DNA from: Burkholderia ubonensis
Lineage (GTDB): Bacteria > Pseudomonadota > Gammaproteobacteria > Burkholderiales > Burkholderiaceae
DNA length: 64,000 nt
Direction: 5' to 3'
Assembly: GCF_902833085.1 (NCBI RefSeq)
Contig: NZ_CADFEB010000012.1
Location: 124,001-188,000, forward strand
Under the pieces are notes generated by a model, which was not told the origin of the DNA, made no database searches, and was given only the letters and a program-made list of their open reading frames with translations. The position numbers and the translations under genes are program-made. Below, one piece after another: positions 51,326 to 61,419 of this stretch (the first letter of the stretch is position 1; each line of letters starts with the position of its first letter).

Positions 51326-53626
51326 TTAACGCGTTGCGTTCACGTCGGCCACGAGCAGCGCGGCCATGTTGACGATCCGGCGCACCGTCGCCGACTCGGT
51401 CAGCACGTGCACCGGCTGCGCGGCGCCGAGCAGGATCGGCCCGATCGCGATGTTGTTGCCCGCGGCCGTCTTCAGCAGGTTGTACGCGATGTTCGCGGCG
51501 TCGATGTTCGGCAGGACCAGCAGGTTCGCTTCGCCTTCCAGCGTGGATTCCGGCAGGATTTCCTTGCGCAGCGCCGCGTCGAGCGCGACGTCGCCGTGCA
51601 TTTCGCCGTCAACCTTCAGGTCCGGTGCGCGTTCCTGCAGGATCGCGAGCGTATCGCGCATCTTCTGCGCGGACGGCGCGTTGCTCGTGCCGAAATTCGA
51701 GTGCGACAGCAGCGCGACCTTCGGCTCGATGCCGAAGCGGCGCACTTCCTCGGCCGCCATGATCGTGATCTCGGCGAGCTGTTCCGGGGTCGGATCGACG
51801 TTCACATGCGTGTCGACGAGGAAAATCTGCCGGCCCGGCAGCACAAGGCCGTTCATCGCCGCGTACACGCTGCAGCCCGGGCGCTTGCCGATCACCTGGT
51901 CGATGAAGTGCAGGTGGCGGTGCGTCGTGCTGATCGTGCCGCAGATCATCCCGTCCGCTTCGCCCTTCTTCACGAGCATCGAGCCGATCAGCGTCGTGCG
52001 GCGGCGCATCTCGACGCGCGCGAGCTGCTCGCTGATGCCCTTGCGGGCCATCATCTTCGCGTAGTCCTGCCAGAACTCGCGGTAGCGCTCGTCGTGCTCG
52101 GTGTTGACGACGGTGTAGTCGACGCCCGGCGTCAGGCGCAGGCCGTAGCGCTGGATACGGTGCTCGATCACGGCCGGACGGCCGATCAGGATCGGTTTCG
52201 CGAGCTTTTCGTCGACGACGATCTGAACGGCGCGCAACACGCGCTCTTCCTCGCCTTCCGCGAACACGACGCGCTTCTTCTCGGCCGACACGCTGCGCGC
52301 GAGCTGGAAGATCGGCTTCATCGTCGTGCCGCTGTGATACACGAACTGCTGCAGGTGCTGCTTGTACGCGTCCATGTCCTCGATCGCGCGCGTCGCGACG
52401 CCGCCGTCCATCGCGGCCTGCGCGACGGCCGGCGCGATCTTCACGATCAGGCGCGGATCGAACGGCTTCGGAATCAGGTATTCGGGGCCGAACGACAGGT
52501 CCTGGATCCCGTACGCGGTCGCGACGATGTCGCTCTGCTCCTGCTGCGCGAGCTCGGCGATCGCGTTGACGGCGGCGATCTCCATTTCACGCGTGATCGT
52601 CGTCGCGCCGACGTCGAGCGCGCCGCGGAAGATGAACGGGAAGCACAGGACGTTGTTGACCTGGTTCGGATAATCGGTGCGGCCGGTCGCGAGCACGGCG
52701 TCCGGGCGCACTTCGAGCGCGAGCTCCGGCAGGATTTCCGGCGTCGGGTTCGCGAGCGCGAGGATCAGCGGGCGCTCGGCCATCCCCTTGACCATCTCCT
52801 GCTTCAGCACGCCGGCCGCCGACAGGCCGAGGAAGATGTCCGCGCCGTCGATCACCTCGGCGAGCGTGCGCGCGTCGGTTTCGCGCGCGAAGCGCTCCTT
52901 GTCCGGGTCCATCAGCTCGGTGCGGCCCTTGTAGACCACGCCGGCCAGGTCGGTCACCGTGATGTTCTCGAGCGGCAGGCCGATGTCGACCAGCAGGTCG
53001 AGACACGCGAGCGCGGCCGCGCCCGCGCCGGACGCGACGAGCTTGACTTCCTTGATGTCCTTGCCGACGACCTTCAGGCCGTTCGTGACGGCCGCGGCGA
53101 CGACGATCGCGGTGCCGTGCTGGTCGTCGTGGAAGACCGGGATCTTCATCCGCTTGCGGGCTTCGCGCTCGACGATGAAGCAGTCCGGCGCCTTGATGTC
53201 TTCCAGGTTGATGCCGCCGAAGGTCGGCTCGAGCGCGGCGATCACGTCGACGAGCTTGTGCGGATCGGACTCGTTCAGCTCGATGTCGAACACGTCGATG
53301 CCGGCGAATTTCTTGAACAGCACGGCCTTGCCTTCCATCACCGGCTTCGACGCGAGCGGGCCGATGTTGCCGAGGCCGAGCACCGCGGTGCCGTTCGTGA
53401 CGACGCCGACCAGGTTGCTGCGCGCGGTGAAGCGGGCCGCGTTGAGCGGATTCTCGACGATCTCCTCGCACGCGAACGCGACGCCCGGCGAATAGGCGAG
53501 CGCCAGGTCGCGCTGGTTGATCATCTGCTTGGTCGGCGCAATCGCGACCTTGCCGGGGGTCGGGAATTCGTGGTAGTCGAGGGCGGCTTCGCGGAGCTTG
53601 GCTTTGGAGGAGGCTTGCGTGGACAT
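51326..53626 (-). CDS. maeB: NADP-dependent malic enzyme with phosphotransacetylase-like domain
   Basis: 766 residues. The N-terminal malic enzyme part (about 1-430) contains SPGVAFACEEI, VFHDDQHGTAIV and the GAGAAALACLDLL cofactor fold. The C-terminal part (about 435-766) is a phosphotransacetylase-like domain, common in large MaeB enzymes and thought to be regulatory. It decarboxylates malate to pyruvate and makes NADPH. The ATG at 53626 suits the family; upstream codons of the frame are not conserved. It converges on the plus-strand RNA gene. Confidence 0.96.
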   Translation of the reverse strand: MSTQASSKAKLREAALDYHEFPTPGKVAIAPTKQMINQRDLALAYSPGVAFACEEIVENPLNAARFTARSNLVGVVTNGTAVLGLGNIGPLASKPVMEGKAVLFKKFAGIDVFDIELNESDPHKLVDVIAALEPTFGGINLEDIKAPDCFIVEREARKRMKIPVFHDDQHGTAIVVAAAVTNGLKVVGKDIKEVKLVASGAGAAALACLDLLVDIGLPLENITVTDLAGVVYKGRTELMDPDKERFARETDARTLAEVIDGADIFLGLSAAGVLKQEMVKGMAERPLILALANPTPEILPELALEVRPDAVLATGRTDYPNQVNNVLCFPFIFRGALDVGATTITREMEIAAVNAIAELAQQEQSDIVATAYGIQDLSFGPEYLIPKPFDPRLIVKIAPAVAQAAMDGGVATRAIEDMDAYKQHLQQFVYHSGTTMKPIFQLARSVSAEKKRVVFAEGEEERVLRAVQIVVDEKLAKPILIGRPAVIEHRIQRYGLRLTPGVDYTVVNTEHDERYREFWQDYAKMMARKGISEQLARVEMRRRTTLIGSMLVKKGEADGMICGTISTTHRHLHFIDQVIGKRPGCSVYAAMNGLVLPGRQIFLVDTHVNVDPTPEQLAEITIMAAEEVRRFGIEPKVALLSHSNFGTSNAPSAQKMRDTLAILQERAPDLKVDGEMHGDVALDAALRKEILPESTLEGEANLLVLPNIDAANIAYNLLKTAAGNNIAIGPILLGAAQPVHVLTESATVRRIVNMAALLVADVNATR

Positions 53627-53803
53627 GTGTCTCGTGGCGTGCGGATTAGAATACCTAGTCGACGCATTGTAGCGCCAATCGAAGTCGCCAAAACCCCGAT
53701 TCGGGTGCAACAGTCGCGACAAAATTGTACTGAACGGTGCAGGAACGCCGCCGTTCGCCTCGTACAATGTGCCGTTCTCTCAACCGCTTCGGGTCCGTCC
53801 GCC

Positions 53804-54802
53804 GTGCCAGCCTCCCTCTCCGAGTTCTCGTTGATCGACCGCTTCTTCGCGCGGCGCGCGGCCCGGGGCGCGCGCGCCGCGACGCTCGGGATCGGCGACG
53901 ATTGCGCGCTGTTCGCACCGCGATCCGGGAAATTGCTCGCCATTTCGACGGACATGCTGGTCGAGGGCCGCCACTTCTTCCCCGACGTCGCGCCGCATGC
54001 GCTCGGCCACAAGACGCTCGCGGTCAACCTGTCCGACCTCGCGGCGATGGGCGCCGAGCCGCGCGCGTTCACGCTCGCGTGCGCGCTGCCGCGCGCCGAC
54101 GCGGCGTGGCTCGAAGCATTCAGCGACGGGCTCTTCGCGCTTGCGGAGCGGTTCGGCTGCGAGCTGATCGGCGGCGACACGACGAGCGGGCCGCTGAACC
54201 TGTGCGTGACCGTGTTCGGCGAAGTCGCGCCCGACGCCGCGCTGCGGCGCGACGCCGCGCGCGACGGCGACGACGTCTGGGTGTCCGGCACGCTCGGCGA
54301 CGCGCGGGCCGGGCTCGGCGTCGCGCGCGGCGAATGGACGGCCGGCGCGCAGGCGGCGGCCGTGTTCCGGGCGGCGCTCGAGCGCCCCGAGCCGCGCGTC
54401 GCGCTCGGCCTCGCGCTCGCGGGCGTCGCGCACGCGGCGCTCGACCTCTCGGACGGCCTCGCGGGCGACCTGCAGCACATCCTCGAGCGCTCGCGCGTGC
54501 ACGCGGACATCGACGCCGACGCGGTGCCGCGCTCGGCCGCGCTCGCGACGCTGCCGCCCGACGTGCAGCGCCGCTGCACGCTCGCCGGCGGCGACGACTA
54601 CGAACTGTGCTTCACCGCGCCCGCCGCCGCCCGCGCGGCGGTCGAGGCGGCGGGCGCCGGCGCCGGCGTCGCGGTCACGCGAATCGGTACAATACGCGCG
54701 TTGTCCGCGCCGTCGGAGCGGCCCGCGATCGCGTGGCACGACGCCGCCGGCGCGCCCCTGGCTCTCACGTTGCACGGTTTCGATCACTTCCATGCAGACT
54801 GA
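53804..54802 (+). CDS. thiL: Thiamine-monophosphate kinase
   Basis: 332 residues. Phosphorylates TMP to thiamine diphosphate. Family blocks LGIGDDCALF, LAISTDMLVEGRHF, GGDTTSGPL and later LAGGDDYELCF are intact. It starts at a GTG, 53804, the first suitable codon. A TACAAT at 53763-53768 is a possible -10. Its 3' end overlaps pgpA by 11 bases. Confidence 0.95.
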   Translation: MPASLSEFSLIDRFFARRAARGARAATLGIGDDCALFAPRSGKLLAISTDMLVEGRHFFPDVAPHALGHKTLAVNLSDLAAMGAEPRAFTLACALPRADAAWLEAFSDGLFALAERFGCELIGGDTTSGPLNLCVTVFGEVAPDAALRRDAARDGDDVWVSGTLGDARAGLGVARGEWTAGAQAAAVFRAALERPEPRVALGLALAGVAHAALDLSDGLAGDLQHILERSRVHADIDADAVPRSAALATLPPDVQRRCTLAGGDDYELCFTAPAAARAAVEAAGAGAGVAVTRIGTIRALSAPSERPAIAWHDAAGAPLALTLHGFDHFHAD

Positions 54803-55337
54803 CCCGACGCCCCCGCGCGCCGCGGCCGACGCCGGCGCAACGCCCCGCACGCCGAGACGCGCCACCGCGCGCTTCATGTTCTCGCATCCCGCGCACCTGC
54901 TGTCGCTCGGGTTCGGCAGCGGCCTCGCGCCGATCATGCCCGGCACGTTCGGCACGCTGTTCGGCTGGCTGACGTTCGTCGCGTTCAGCCGCTACCTGAC
55001 GGTGCCCGAATGGTGGGGGCTGATCGCGGCCGGCTTCGTCGCCGGCGTCTGGCTCACCGGCTTCACCGCGAAGCAGCTGGGCGACGCCGACCCGGGCCCG
55101 GTCGTCTGGGACGAGATCGTCGCGATCTGGATCGTGATGCTGTTCGTCACGCCGGCGACGTTCGTCGGCCAGCTCTGGGCCTTCGTCGTGTTCCGCTGCT
55201 TCGACATGCTCAAGCCGCCGCCGATCCGCTACCTCGAACGCCGGATGAAGGGCGGCCTCGGCATCATGGCCGACGACCTGATCGCCGCGTTCATGTCGCT
55301 GCTCGTGATCGCGCTGTGGCGGTCCTTCGCCGGCTGA
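54792..55337 (+). CDS. pgpA: Phosphatidylglycerophosphatase A
   Basis: 181 residues with about four membrane helices. Removes phosphate from phosphatidylglycerol phosphate at the inner membrane. The blocks GFGSGLAPIMPGTFGTL, VWDEIVAIW and FDMLKPPPIRYLE are typical. The N-terminal 25 residues are Ala/Pro-rich and variable. Overlaps thiL, as is common in proteobacteria. Confidence 0.95.
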   Translation: MQTDPTPPRAAADAGATPRTPRRATARFMFSHPAHLLSLGFGSGLAPIMPGTFGTLFGWLTFVAFSRYLTVPEWWGLIAAGFVAGVWLTGFTAKQLGDADPGPVVWDEIVAIWIVMLFVTPATFVGQLWAFVVFRCFDMLKPPPIRYLERRMKGGLGIMADDLIAAFMSLLVIALWRSFAG

Positions 55338-55366
55338 CCTTTCCGACTCCTGTACTCCCCTTTCGC

Positions 55367-55867
55367 ATGCCAACCGATTCCGTCGTCCATCAGCTTGCGA
55401 TCCGCGCAGGCAACAAGCTGCGCGACGAGCACCTGCTGCTCGCGACCGCCGAATCCTGCACCGGCGGGATGATCGCCGCGGCGATCACCGACATCTCCGG
55501 CAGCAGCCAGTGGTTCGAGCGCGGCTTCGTTACTTATTCGAACCAAGCCAAGAGCGAGATGATCGGCGTGCCGCCCGAGCTGATCGACAGGCACGGCGCC
55601 GTCAGCGAGCCGGTCGCGCGCGCGATGGCCGAAGGCGCGCTGCGCAACAGCCGCGCGCAGGTGTCGCTCGCGGTGACCGGCATCGCCGGGCCCGCGGGCG
55701 GCAGCGAGAAGAAGCCGGTCGGCACCGTGTCGTTCGCGTGGAGCAACCGGCTGCATACCGACGCCGAGACGCTGGTGTTCAAGGGAGACCGCGAGCAGAT
55801 CCGTACGCAGGCCGCCGTGCATGCGCTGCGCGGCCTGCTGAAGCTGCTCGAAGAGCGCGAGGGCTGA
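55367..55867 (+). CDS. pncC: Nicotinamide-nucleotide amidase (CinA C-terminal family)
   Basis: 166 residues, the stand-alone CinA C-terminal domain. Deamidates nicotinamide mononucleotide in NAD recycling. The active-site segment ATAESCTGGM lies near residue 28, with TGIAGPAGGSEKKPVGTV later. Last gene of the thiL-pgpA-pncC run, 29 bases after pgpA. Confidence 0.93.
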   Translation: MPTDSVVHQLAIRAGNKLRDEHLLLATAESCTGGMIAAAITDISGSSQWFERGFVTYSNQAKSEMIGVPPELIDRHGAVSEPVARAMAEGALRNSRAQVSLAVTGIAGPAGGSEKKPVGTVSFAWSNRLHTDAETLVFKGDREQIRTQAAVHALRGLLKLLEEREG

Positions 55868-55952
55868 CGCGCCGGCGGCCCGGTGCGGGCCGCAAGAGAG
55901 GGCCGCACCGGATGGCCCCATGATACGGGCCGCGATCGGCGGCCCGCCCCGC

Positions 55953-56795
55953 TCAACGATGCGCGTTGATCGCGTCGCGGGTCTTCTGCGCGGCGAGCGC
56001 CGCGGCTTCGGCGAAATCCTCGTCCTTGCTCGCATACAGGATCGCGCGCGACGAGTTGATCATCATCCCGGTGCCGTCGGCCGTGCGGCCCGCGCGGACG
56101 GTCGCCTCCACGTCGCCGCCCTGCGCGCCGATGCCCGGAATCAGGAGCGGCATGTCGCCGACGATCCCGCGCACGACTTCGATTTCGTTCGGGAACGTCG
56201 CGCCGACGACGAGGCCGAGCTGGCCGTTCTTCGCGTTCCACTTGTTCGCCGCGAGGTCGGCGACCACCTGATACAGCGGGCGGCCCGGATGGCCGGCCCC
56301 GCCCGTTTCCAGAAACTGCAGGTCCGAGCCGCCCGGGTTCGACGTGCGGCACAGCACGATCACGCCCTTGCCTTCGTGCTCGAAATACGGCTCGACCGAG
56401 TCGAAGCCCATGTACGGGTTCACCGTCACCGCATCCGCACGGTAGCGCTCGAACGCTTCGCGCGCGTATTGCTCGGCGGTGCTGCCGATGTCGCCGCGCT
56501 TCGCGTCGAGGATCACCGGCAGGCCCGGATGCTGCAGGTGGATGTGCGCGATCAGCCGCTCGAGCTGGTCTTCCGCGCGATGCGCGGCGAAGTAGGCGAT
56601 CTGCGGCTTGAACGCGCTCGCGTACGGCGCGGTCGCGTCGACGATCTGCCGGCAGAATTCGAAGATCGCGTCGGGCTGGCCGTCGAACTGCACGGGGAAG
56701 CGCGACGGCTCGGGATCGAGGCCGACGCACAGCAGCGAATTGGTGCGCTGCCACGCGGCGCGCAGCGATTCGATGAAAGTAAGCGGGGAAGACAT
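55953..56795 (-). CDS. pyrF: Orotidine 5'-phosphate decarboxylase, type 2
   Basis: 280 residues, the longer type 2 form. Last step of UMP synthesis. The catalytic stretch LDAKRGDIGSTAEQYA lies near residue 93, and CVGLDPEPSRFP at 23-34 is typical. The SCRTSNPGG-like LCRTSNPGGSD block follows. It converges on pncC. Upstream lies the sugar cluster, read in the same direction. Confidence 0.95.
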   Translation of the reverse strand: MSSPLTFIESLRAAWQRTNSLLCVGLDPEPSRFPVQFDGQPDAIFEFCRQIVDATAPYASAFKPQIAYFAAHRAEDQLERLIAHIHLQHPGLPVILDAKRGDIGSTAEQYAREAFERYRADAVTVNPYMGFDSVEPYFEHEGKGVIVLCRTSNPGGSDLQFLETGGAGHPGRPLYQVVADLAANKWNAKNGQLGLVVGATFPNEIEVVRGIVGDMPLLIPGIGAQGGDVEATVRAGRTADGTGMMINSSRAILYASKDEDFAEAAALAAQKTRDAINAHR

Positions 56796-56834
56796 GGCGG
56801 GTACTCGCGGCTGACCGTTGGTAGACCGCCCATT

Positions 56835-57905
56835 TTACCTGCGTCGCCGGCGGCTTTCGCGCGCGAGCGCATCAGCGCGTGCATCGCCGCGCACGTCGCT
56901 GCGCTCGACGGTGAACGCGAAGCGCCGCGCGAGCCGCTCGCCCGGCGCGAGCAGCGTCATCCCGTGCGCGGCCGCGCCGCCCGGCAGGTTCACCGCATTG
57001 ATCGGATGATCGACCGGCTCGAAGCAGAAGAAATCCTCGCCGGGCGGCGTATAGAGCACGTAGGCATCCGCATCGGCCGCGACGGTCAGCGTGAGCCCGC
57101 GGCGCGGCCAGCTCACCGTCGCATGGCCGCCCCAGCCGGTGAATGCATGGTTCACGAGCGTCGCCGGCAGCGGATACGCGACGCCGAACTGCCACGCCGG
57201 CGGCACGTTCACGTGCCGCACCGGCAGGAAGTCCGCGCCCGACAGCCACAGCCCGCCCGCCGCGGCGGCGAGCGCGGTCGCGTCGTCGCGCACCAGGAAC
57301 GGATGCACGCCGAGCCCGAACGGCAGCCGCGCGCGGCCGGCGCTCTCGATCGTCAGCGCGATCGACAGCGTCGCGTCGTCGAGCATGAAGGTCTGCGTCG
57401 CACGAAACGCATAGGGCGCGCCGTCGCCGCGATCGAGCGACAGCCGCAGCGTCGTGTCGGTCGCGGCGTCGACCTGCCAGCGTGCGAGCCAGCCGTCGCC
57501 GTGGATCGGCAGCGGCTCGTCGACGCGGTTGCGCGGCACCGCGACGCGGCGGCCGTCGCATTCGAAGCGCGCGCCGCCGATCCGGTTCGAGTACGGCAGC
57601 AGCGGATAGCACGCGAGCTCGTTCGGATCGGTCGCGGCATCGGGCCGTTCGCAGCGGCGGAACACCGGCGTCAGCGCACCGTCGTCGCGCCAGTCGAAGC
57701 GCGCGATCCCGCCGCCCAGATGCGGCAGCACGTCGACCCGCAGCGCCGCGTTCGACAGCGTGACGGCCGCCGTGTGCGACGCGCCGACGCCCTGCGCGAG
57801 CGCGGCGGTCTGCGGTCCGGCGCTGACCGGATGCGCGGCGGCGGCGAGGCGCGCGCGGCGCGATTGCGGCGCCGCCGACGCGGCAAGCGAGGACGTAGCG
57901 GTCAT
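56835..57905 (-). CDS. Aldose 1-epimerase family protein
   Basis: 356 residues. Interconverts sugar anomers. Family features are the NRIGGARFECDG block, the HGDGWLARW histidine near residue 138, the GLGVHPFLVRD histidine near 200 and the catalytic glutamate in FFCFEPVDHPINAVN. The N-terminal 40 residues are low-complexity. It lies 50 bases after the SDR gene in the sugar operon and would prepare the imported aldose for dehydrogenation. Confidence 0.88.
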   Translation of the reverse strand: MTATSSLAASAAPQSRRARLAAAAHPVSAGPQTAALAQGVGASHTAAVTLSNAALRVDVLPHLGGGIARFDWRDDGALTPVFRRCERPDAATDPNELACYPLLPYSNRIGGARFECDGRRVAVPRNRVDEPLPIHGDGWLARWQVDAATDTTLRLSLDRGDGAPYAFRATQTFMLDDATLSIALTIESAGRARLPFGLGVHPFLVRDDATALAAAAGGLWLSGADFLPVRHVNVPPAWQFGVAYPLPATLVNHAFTGWGGHATVSWPRRGLTLTVAADADAYVLYTPPGEDFFCFEPVDHPINAVNLPGGAAAHGMTLLAPGERLARRFAFTVERSDVRGDARADALARESRRRRR

Positions 57906-57955
57906 GAGGGGCTCCTTCGTCGAAGTGTCGTCGGTTCGCGGCGCGCGGCCGCGGC

Positions 57956-58735
57956 TCAGGCCCAGCCGCCGTCGACGATCACGTCCTGCGCGGTGATCAT
58001 CCGGCTGTCGTCGGCCGCGAGGAACAGCGCCATGCGCGCCAGATCGGCGGGCAGCAGCTCGGCGTCGAGGCACTGGCCGGCCTTGATCGCCGCGCGGCCC
58101 GCGTCGTCGAGCCACAGCCGGCGCTGCTTGTCGGTCATCACCCAGCCCGGCACCAGCGAATTGACGCGGATGCCGAACGGGCCGAGGTCGCGTGCAAGCC
58201 CGCGCGTGAGCCCCTGCACGGCCGCCTTCGCCGTCACGTACACGGGATAGCCGCCGTTCTTCAGCATCCAGCTGATCGAGCCGAGATTGATGATCGAGCC
58301 GCCGCCGAGCTGCTTCATGTCGTCGATCACCGCCTGCGCGGCGAAGAACTGGTGGCGCAGGTTCACCGCGATGCCCGCGTCGAACGATTCGGGCGTCACG
58401 TCGCCGATCTCGTGGCGGACGTCGTTCGCCGCGTTGTTGACGAGCGCCGCAATCGCGCCGGCCTGCGCGCGGATCGCGTCGATCGTGCGACGCAGCGCGC
58501 CGACGTCGGTGAGGTCGCATGCGGCGAACAGCGGCACATGGCGCGCATGCGCGAGACGCGCGGCGAGCGCCTGCCCCGCCGCGGCGTCGAGATCGACGAA
58601 CGCGACGCGCGCGCCCTGCTCCGCGAAGTGCTCGACGAACGCGGCGCCGATGCCGGTCGCGCCGCCGGTGATCAGCACGGTGCGGTCGGTAAGGCTCGGG
58701 AAGCGCGCATAGTGCGCGGACGTTTCGTTATGCAT
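57956..58735 (-). CDS. SDR family sugar dehydrogenase
   Basis: 259 residues. The cofactor loop TGGATGIG is near residue 24, NNAANDVRH near 100, and the YVTAKAA active-site pair near 152. The NNAANDxRH pattern is seen in L-arabinose and galactose 1-dehydrogenase relatives, which make a lactone. The ATG at 58735 is preferred because GGAG lies 9 bases before it; the ATG at 58750 has no such site. The gene lies 19 bases after araH. The substrate is probably the sugar that AraFGH imports. Confidence 0.86.
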   Translation of the reverse strand: MHNETSAHYARFPSLTDRTVLITGGATGIGAAFVEHFAEQGARVAFVDLDAAAGQALAARLAHARHVPLFAACDLTDVGALRRTIDAIRAQAGAIAALVNNAANDVRHEIGDVTPESFDAGIAVNLRHQFFAAQAVIDDMKQLGGGSIINLGSISWMLKNGGYPVYVTAKAAVQGLTRGLARDLGPFGIRVNSLVPGWVMTDKQRRLWLDDAGRAAIKAGQCLDAELLPADLARMALFLAADDSRMITAQDVIVDGGWA

Positions 58736-58754
58736 GTCGGTAAGCTCCATCGGT

Positions 58755-59771
58755 TCAGTCGCGCCCGCCGCGATTCTTCAGCTGGTCGAGCAGCACGGCC
58801 GCCAGCAGGATCGCGCCGCGCACCAGGTATTGATAGAACGCGTCGATGTTCAGCAGGTTCATCACGTTCTCGACGGTGCCCATGATCAGCACGCCGATCA
58901 CGACGCCCGAGATCGTCGCGCGCCCGCCCAGCAGCGACACGCCGCCGAGCACGCACGCGGAGATCACGTTCAGCTCGAAGCCCTGCGCGGCGTTCGGCTG
59001 GCCCGACGTGATGCGCGACGCGAGGATCACGCCCGCGAGCGCGGTCACCGCGCCCTGGATCAGGAAGATCCAGACGCGCGTGCGCTCGACGTTGATCCCC
59101 GCGAGCCGCGACGCCTCAGGGTTGCCGCCGATCGCGAGCGTGTTGCGCCCGTACACGGTCTGGTTCAGCAGCACGCCGAACACGACGAAGCACAGCAGCG
59201 TGACCCAGATCGGCAGCGACACGCCGAACAGCGTGAGGCCGCCGAGCGCGATGAAGGTGTCCGACGACACACCCACCGCCTGCCCTTTCGACACGATGAA
59301 GCCGAGCCCGCGCACGATCTCCATCGTCGCCAGCGTCGTGATCAGCGCGTTGATCCGCAGGTAGGCGATCACCGCGCCGTTCACGAAGCCGATCGCGGCG
59401 CCCGCCGCGACCGCGGCGAGGATCGCGACGAACGTGTTGTCGGTCGCGTTGAGCACCATCGCGCACAGCACGCCCGAGAACGCGACGGTCGAGCCGATCG
59501 ACAGGTCGAAGTCGCGCGACGCGAGACAGAACATCATCGTGCACGCGACCATCCCGATCTGCGAGATCGACAGCGCGAGGCCGAGCATGTTGTCGATCGA
59601 GAAGAAGTGATCGACGCTCAGCGACATCGTCACGAACATCGCCGCGAAGATCGCGATCAGGCTGTAGTCGGTGAGCTGCTGCCACCATTTCTGGCGATCG
59701 GACGGCTGCGGGACCAGCGCGTCGGCCGCGGGCTTCACGGCGGCACTGGCGAGGTTTTCTCTGACTTGCAT
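58755..59771 (-). CDS. araH: L-arabinose-type ABC permease AraH
   Basis: 338 residues, about eight to ten membrane helices of the RbsC/AraH family. ASRDFDLSIGSTVAFSGV and the ASRITSGQPNAAQGFELN loop are typical, as is GGVSLLGGRATISG. It forms the homodimeric channel. It lies 70 bases after araG in the operon. Confidence 0.92.
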   Translation of the reverse strand: MQVRENLASAAVKPAADALVPQPSDRQKWWQQLTDYSLIAIFAAMFVTMSLSVDHFFSIDNMLGLALSISQIGMVACTMMFCLASRDFDLSIGSTVAFSGVLCAMVLNATDNTFVAILAAVAAGAAIGFVNGAVIAYLRINALITTLATMEIVRGLGFIVSKGQAVGVSSDTFIALGGLTLFGVSLPIWVTLLCFVVFGVLLNQTVYGRNTLAIGGNPEASRLAGINVERTRVWIFLIQGAVTALAGVILASRITSGQPNAAQGFELNVISACVLGGVSLLGGRATISGVVIGVLIMGTVENVMNLLNIDAFYQYLVRGAILLAAVLLDQLKNRGGRD

Positions 59772-59841
59772 GGTGGTGTCTCCTGCTCCTGCATCGCGCG
59801 GTCCGTCGGCGGCCGCGCGGGAATCGAATGTCGTGGTGAAT

Positions 59842-61353
59842 TCAGGCCGCCTGCGCGGCGCTCGTCTGCGGCAGCGCGAGGTTCAGCACCGCATGCTCGT
59901 TCGCCTGCGCGCGCGGCAGCTCGCCCGCGATGCGCCCTTCGCGCATCACGACGATGCGGTCGGACACGCCGAGCACTTCCGGCAGCTCCGACGACACCAT
60001 CACGATCGCGCAGCCGCGCTCCGCGAGCCGGTAGATCACGTCGTAGATCTCGTGCTTCGCGCCGACGTCGATGCCCCGCGTCGGCTCGTCGAGGATCACG
60101 ACCTTCAGATCGGGCTCCGCGAGCCAGCGCGACAGGATCGCCTTCTGCTGGTTGCCGCCCGACAGGAAGCGGATCTTCTGGCGGCGGCTCGGCGTCTTGA
60201 TCTTCAGCCGCTGGATGAAGCGGTCGGCGGTTTCGCTCTCGGTCCTGCGGTCGATGAACAGGCCCGCGCGCAGCGAATGGCGACGGCAGCTGATGTTGAT
60301 GTTCTCCGCGACCGACGCCATCGCGATGATCCCTTCCTCCTTGCGGTCCTCCGGGCACAGCACGATGCCGTGGCGGATCGCGTCGCCGGTGCGCTTCACG
60401 TCGATGCGCGCGCCGTCGAGCGCGAGCGCGCCCGCGCGCTTGCGATCGGCACCGTACACGAGCCGCATCAGCTCGCTGCGCCCCGCGCCGACGAGCCCGA
60501 AGAAGCCGACGATCTCGCCCGCGCGCACCGCGAAGCTGGCCGGCTCGCGCAGCGCGTCGCCCTCGATCCCTTCGACCGACAGGCGCACGTCGCCGAGCGC
60601 GCGCGGCGCGTAGTGATAGATGTCGGCGATCTCGCGCCCGACCATCTCCGCGACGAGGCGCTCGCGCGGCACGTCGGCGAGCGACGCGTGCGACGCGATC
60701 CTGCGGCCGTCGCGGAAGATCGTGCACGCGTCGCACAGCCGGTAGATCTCGTCCATCCGGTGCGAGATGTAGATCAGCGCGCGGCCTTCTGCGCGCAGGT
60801 CGTCGACGAGCTTGAACAGCACCTCGGTCTCGCGGTGCGACAGCGAGCTCGTCGGCTCGTCGAGCGCGATCACGCGCGCGTTGCGCAGCAGCGCCTTGCA
60901 GATCTCGACCATCTGCCGCTGCGCGATCGACAGCCGGCCGAGCTTCGCGTCCGGATCGAGATCGACGCCCATCGCGGCGAGCCGCTCGCGCACGTAGCGC
61001 TTCGCCTCGCCCTTCCTCACCCAGCCGAACGCATTCGGCAGGCGGCCGAGCAGCAGGTTCTCCGCGACCGTCAGGTCCGGCACGTACTGCAGCTCCTGGT
61101 GGATCACCGCGATGCCGGCCGCGATCGACGCGGCCGCATTCGGAAAATGCACGGGCCGGCCGTCGACCAGCACGCTGCCCGCATCGGGCTGATATTCGCC
61201 GCCGAGAATCTTCAGCAGCGTCGACTTGCCCGCGCCGTTCTCGCCCATCAGGCCGTGCACCTCGCCCGCACGCACGTCGAACGAGATGCCGTCGAGTGCG
61301 CGCACGCCGGGAAACACCTTGCCGATATTGTCAAAACGCAGTGCCGCTGACAC
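59842..61353 (-). CDS. araG: L-arabinose-type ABC ATPase AraG
   Basis: 503 residues, two ABC domains. Domain 1 has Walker A GENGAGKST near residue 38, signature LSIAQRQMVEI and Walker B VIALDEPTSSL. Domain 2 has a degenerate Walker A (GLVGAGRSEL near 290), signature LSGGNQQKAIL and VILDEPTRGIDVGAK. This asymmetry is normal in sugar importers of this class. It follows araF by 66 bases. Confidence 0.93.
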   Translation of the reverse strand: MSAALRFDNIGKVFPGVRALDGISFDVRAGEVHGLMGENGAGKSTLLKILGGEYQPDAGSVLVDGRPVHFPNAAASIAAGIAVIHQELQYVPDLTVAENLLLGRLPNAFGWVRKGEAKRYVRERLAAMGVDLDPDAKLGRLSIAQRQMVEICKALLRNARVIALDEPTSSLSHRETEVLFKLVDDLRAEGRALIYISHRMDEIYRLCDACTIFRDGRRIASHASLADVPRERLVAEMVGREIADIYHYAPRALGDVRLSVEGIEGDALREPASFAVRAGEIVGFFGLVGAGRSELMRLVYGADRKRAGALALDGARIDVKRTGDAIRHGIVLCPEDRKEEGIIAMASVAENINISCRRHSLRAGLFIDRRTESETADRFIQRLKIKTPSRRQKIRFLSGGNQQKAILSRWLAEPDLKVVILDEPTRGIDVGAKHEIYDVIYRLAERGCAIVMVSSELPEVLGVSDRIVVMREGRIAGELPRAQANEHAVLNLALPQTSAAQAA

Positions 61354-61419
61354 TTCGCCTCTCCAGTTACGATCGATCGACCGTCGGCCGCCGCAGCGCG
61401 CGGCAGCCGCCCGGGACGT

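Noticed and set aside
51185..54802. A plus-strand frame open for more than 1,200 codons
   Set aside because: Its first two thirds are antisense to maeB and arginine- and histidine-rich. Only the last 332 codons, thiL, are real.
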